Source: JBKJZO01 sp046715235 (lineage in GTDB: Bacteria > Actinomycetota > Actinomycetes > BP-191). From it: a stretch of 7,829 nucleotides of DNA. The notes beneath the pieces were generated by a model. The model did no database searches. It worked only from the letters and a program-made list of their open reading frames with translations, and was not told the origin of the DNA. The stretch is taken from assembly GCA_046715235.1 (NCBI GenBank), contig JBKJZO010000031.1, positions 1 to 7,829 on the forward strand, in the 5' to 3' direction. This document shows, in pieces, positions 5,686-7,829 of this stretch (position 1 is its first letter; each line of letters begins with the position of its first letter). The position numbers were made by a program, and so were the translations under genes.

Positions 5686-6798
5686 TCGAGCGGACCACAG
5701 CACGTGGGTTCCGCCACCGGACTCACGACGTACGGCGAAGGACCCACCCGCGAGTTCCGCACGGGTCGCCATGTTGACCAGCCCTTCGCCGACCGCCGGC
5801 ACCGCAGCGCGGTCAAAGCCGACTCCGTCGTCGTCGACGGAAACGGTCACCACGCCGTCGGCGACGTCGACCCGGACCGTCACAGCTGTCGCCCGCGCAT
5901 GCTTCGCGACATTGCTGAGCGCTTCGCGTACGACGGCGCGCACGTCGTCCGCACGCTCCTCTGGCAACGCCGAGTCGACCGGGCCGTCGAAGTACACCGA
6001 CGGGTAGAAGCCGAGAACTTCGGCCACCTCGTTGCCGATGTCGGCGACCGCCGCGCGCAGCGAGCCGGCGACGAGGCCCGCCGAATGCAGCGAGAAGATC
6101 GTCGACCTGATGTCACGCACCGTGCGGTCGAGGTCGTCGACCGCTTGGCTGAGCCGCGCCTCGACCTCCGGCTTGTCGGTGAGCTGCGCGGTTGCCTCGA
6201 GCAGCATCCCAACCGCGAAGAGCCGCTGGATCACCGAGTCGTGCAGGTCGCGGGCGATACGCTCGCGGTCCTCGAGCACGGCGAGGGCCCGCACCCGGCT
6301 GAGCAGCCTTGCATTCTCAATGGCCACGCCGGCCGCCGCCGCCAACCCGATCAGCAACTCCTCGTCCTCGTCAGTGAACTCCGCGGCGCCCTTCTTCTCG
6401 CACATGTACAAGTTGCCGAAGACCGAGTCACGCACCCGCACCGGAACGCCGAGGAAGGAGTGCATGGGCGGGTGGTTGTGCGGGAAGCCGAACGAGTCGG
6501 GATGCTCGGTGAGGTCGGCGAGCCGGATCGGCCGCGGTTCGAGGATGAGCAGGCCCAGGATGCCCTGGCCTTCCGGCAGCGCGCCGATGGCGCGATGCTC
6601 CTCGTCGCCGATGCCGACGGTGATGAAGTCGGACAACGTCCGGTCGGGGCTGAGTACGCCGAGTGCGCCGTACCGCGCGCCGACGAGCTCTGTCGCCGAC
6701 TCGACAATGCGACGCAGGACAACCGGCAAGCTCAGGTCGGAAGCGACCGGCAGGAAGGCATCGAGCAGCCGCCGACGGGCCGCATCAACACTGGGCAC
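5665..6798 (-). CDS. DevS/DosT-like single-GAF sensor histidine kinase (HisKA_3, NarL type)
   Basis: A 377-residue kinase from GTG 6796-6798. Residues about 20-165 form one GAF domain very like GAF-A of DosS/DosT: ARYGALGVLS (41-50), LPEGQGILGLLI (74-85), PIRLADLTEHPDSFGFP (90-106), NHPPM (108-112), FLGVPVRVRD and FGNLY (127-131). The transmitter is HisKA_3, with RERIARDLHDSVIQRLF and phospho-acceptor H186, followed by an HATPase: N-box EALSNVAKHA (N296), G1 DDDGVGF (322-328) and G2 GEGL (337-340). H109 and Y131 correspond in sequence and in their 22-residue spacing to DosS H149 (heme ligand) and Y171, so heme sensing of O2, NO or CO is plausible but unproven. Mycobacterial DevS has two GAF domains; here the second is absent. 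No membrane helix is seen. The Shine-Dalgarno is poor. It is divergent from the DevR-like gene, its likely partner. Confidence 0.92.
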   Translation of the reverse strand: MPSVDAARRRLLDAFLPVASDLSLPVVLRRIVESATELVGARYGALGVLSPDRTLSDFITVGIGDEEHRAIGALPEGQGILGLLILEPRPIRLADLTEHPDSFGFPHNHPPMHSFLGVPVRVRDSVFGNLYMCEKKGAAEFTDEDEELLIGLAAAAGVAIENARLLSRVRALAVLEDRERIARDLHDSVIQRLFAVGMLLEATAQLTDKPEVEARLSQAVDDLDRTVRDIRSTIFSLHSAGLVAGSLRAAVADIGNEVAEVLGFYPSVYFDGPVDSALPEERADDVRAVVREALSNVAKHARATAVTVRVDVADGVVTVSVDDDGVGFDRAAVPAVGEGLVNMATRAELAGGSFAVRRESGGGTHVLWSARLSGGEI

Positions 6799-6892
6799 GG
6801 AGTCGAGTCTAGGAGCGGCGCCTTCCCGCGTCGCTCAGGGCACGAAGTCGCGAGAAGCATCGGGTTGGCGGGCCGGCTGGCAGGATCGGGTC
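6799..6892. promoter_or_regulatory. Divergent promoter region of the kinase and regulator genes
   Basis: These 94 bp between two divergent start codons must hold both promoters. I looked for a Dos-like box and for -35/-10 pairs and saw none that stand out. It is the shared control region by position only. Confidence 0.4.
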
Positions 6893-7564
6893 ATGGCGGT
6901 CGGACCGATCAGGGTGTTTCTTCTCGACGACCACGAGGTCGTACGACGGGGCGTTGCCGGCATGCTCGGCGGCGAGCCCGACATCGAGGTAATCGGCGAA
7001 GCAGGGACGGCCGTCGAAGCCCTCGCCCGAATTCCCGCGCTCAAGCCCGATGTCGCTGTGCTCGACGTACGGCTGCCCGACGGCAATGGCATTGAGGTGT
7101 GCCGCGAGATCCTGTCGAGCATGTCCGGCGTGAAGTGCCTGATGCTGACGTCGTTCGCGGACGACGAGGCGCTGTTCGACGCCATCGTCGCGGGAGCTTC
7201 GGGCTACGTGCTCAAGCAGATCCGCGGCAACGACCTCGTCAACGCGGTACGCCGGGTCGCAGCGGGCGAGTCGCTGCTTGATCCCTCGGCGACGGCGCGC
7301 GTGCTCGACCGGCTGCGGCGAGGCGAACCACATGACGCCCGCCTCGAATCGCTGACGGAACAGGAGCGGCGCATCCTCGTGCTCATCGGAGAGGGGCTCA
7401 CCAACCGCGAGATCGGCGAGCGTATGTTCCTCGCCGAGAAAACGGTGAAGAACTACGTCTCCAACCTGCTGGCGAAGATGGGCATGGAGCGCCGCACCCA
7501 AGTCGCCGTGTACGCCGCGAAACTCGAGGAACGTGCCGCCCGCAGGTCGGGTCCCGCGAACTGA
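6893..7564 (+). CDS. devR: DevR/DosR-like response regulator (NarL/LuxR family)
   Basis: A 223-residue regulator with a receiver domain (residues 6-120) and a LuxR-type helix-turn-helix (154-208). Receiver residues: acidic pair D12-D13, phospho-acceptor D58 (VAVLDVRLPDGNGIEVC), T86 and K108. The C-terminus has LTEQERRILVLIGEGLTNRE and AEKTVKNYVSNLLAKMGMER. K183, K186 and N187 of the recognition helix match the DNA-contacting Lys/Lys/Asn pattern of mycobacterial DosR, and VAVLDVRLPDGNGIE is nearly identical to that protein. The ATG at 6893 has AGGA 7 nt upstream. The frame remains open far upstream through sequence antisense to the kinase, which is not coding. It is likely phosphorylated by the divergent GAF kinase and likely binds the Dos-like box near 5190. 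It belongs to the DosR group; strict orthology would need a tree. Confidence 0.92.
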   Translation: MAVGPIRVFLLDDHEVVRRGVAGMLGGEPDIEVIGEAGTAVEALARIPALKPDVAVLDVRLPDGNGIEVCREILSSMSGVKCLMLTSFADDEALFDAIVAGASGYVLKQIRGNDLVNAVRRVAAGESLLDPSATARVLDRLRRGEPHDARLESLTEQERRILVLIGEGLTNREIGERMFLAEKTVKNYVSNLLAKMGMERRTQVAVYAAKLEERAARRSGPAN

Positions 7565-7616
7565 ATCCCCATCGGATTGGCTCCAGCCCGGTCCAGGTAC
7601 ACCCGAGGATGCAGAT

Positions 7617-7829
7617 ATGGACTTCCACGCGGATCCGAACCGCTGTCCCGACTGCGGGGAGCCGCACGGCGGCGGCAGGGCGTGCGCGCACTGTCAGCTG
7701 CCACTGAGTGGGCCATTGGCCGTCGAACTCTGGCGCGTCTCGCAGAACGCCGAGCAGCTGCTACGACGACGCGCCCAGTTGCTGTCCGAGCTCCGTTCGG
7801 CAGCCGCACCCCCGCGGCCGGTACCGACG
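7617..7829 (+). CDS. SCO7613-like zinc-ribbon protein, N-terminal fragment
   Basis: Partial gene: ATG 7617-7619 with AGGA 7 nt upstream, running off the right edge after 71 codons. The N-terminus has a zinc ribbon, C10-P-D-C13 and C23-A-H-C26, followed by LPLSGPLAVELWRVSQNAEQ and then LLRRRAQLLSELR. This order (zinc ribbon, L-GP-A-ELW, Arg/Leu-rich helix) is how large actinobacterial membrane proteins with an SCO7613 C-terminal domain begin. The transmembrane part would lie beyond the window, so the assignment rests on the N-terminus alone. The gene starts 52 bp after the DevR-like gene, same strand, with no terminator seen between, so it might be co-transcribed. Function of the family is not known to me. 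Confidence 0.7.
   Translation, partial: MDFHADPNRCPDCGEPHGGGRACAHCQLPLSGPLAVELWRVSQNAEQLLRRRAQLLSELRSAAAPPRPVPT

Noticed and set aside
6032..6892. In-frame upstream extension of the DevR-like gene
   Set aside because: Serine/arginine-rich antisense sequence of the kinase; the receiver domain begins normally at ATG 6893, which has its own ribosome binding site.
5704..7095. Plus-strand open frame of 463 codons over the GAF kinase
   Set aside because: It is a mirror of the kinase codons and runs out of frame into the DevR-like gene; no domain is visible.

Overview
The window is high-GC DNA with closely packed genes, and its gene families are typically actinobacterial: a SEC-C/DUF5926 protein, an AbiEi-like/DUF559 protein, a DevR/DosR-type regulator with a GAF kinase, and the zinc-ribbon N-terminus of an SCO7613-like protein. 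I infer an actinomycete; genus cannot be fixed from this sequence.

Left part (1-3121), all minus strand: the N-terminus of a geranylgeranyl-reductase-type FAD oxidoreductase (runs off the left edge); a strong hairpin followed by a T-run, which looks like an intrinsic terminator in the gap; a DUF5926 protein whose SEC-C zinc motif lies upstream of its first ATG and has no ordinary start codon; and a soluble PAS-GAF-PAS histidine kinase whose 3' end touches the DUF5926 gene. No cognate response regulator adjoins this kinase.

Middle part (3122-4430): a single gene for an AbiEi-antitoxin-like N-terminal domain joined to a DUF559/PD-(D/E)XK endonuclease-like domain. It is bracketed by two directly oriented, ungapped copies of an ~80 bp imperfect palindrome (about 78% identical, starts 1084 bp apart). 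One copy supplies the gene's stop codon and the other lies just upstream. This layout looks like a cassette and is the most unusual thing in the window. Next to it are a perfect 15-bp-stem hairpin, probably a terminator, and a 12-bp palindrome.

Right part (4431-7829): a two-TM membrane protein (minus) is divergent from a PNPOx-like split-barrel flavoprotein (plus). A sequence resembling a DosR box lies 32 bp upstream of the flavoprotein. Tail to tail with the flavoprotein, overlapping by 21 bp, is a single-GAF NarL-family histidine kinase that keeps the His and Tyr used for heme in DosS/DosT. Divergent from the kinase is a response regulator very similar to DevR/DosR, including the recognition-helix Lys/Lys/Asn pattern. 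Together these suggest a compact oxygen/NO/redox-responsive module: the kinase senses, the regulator binds the Dos-like box, and the flavoprotein is a target. A partial SCO7613-like zinc-ribbon protein ends the window.
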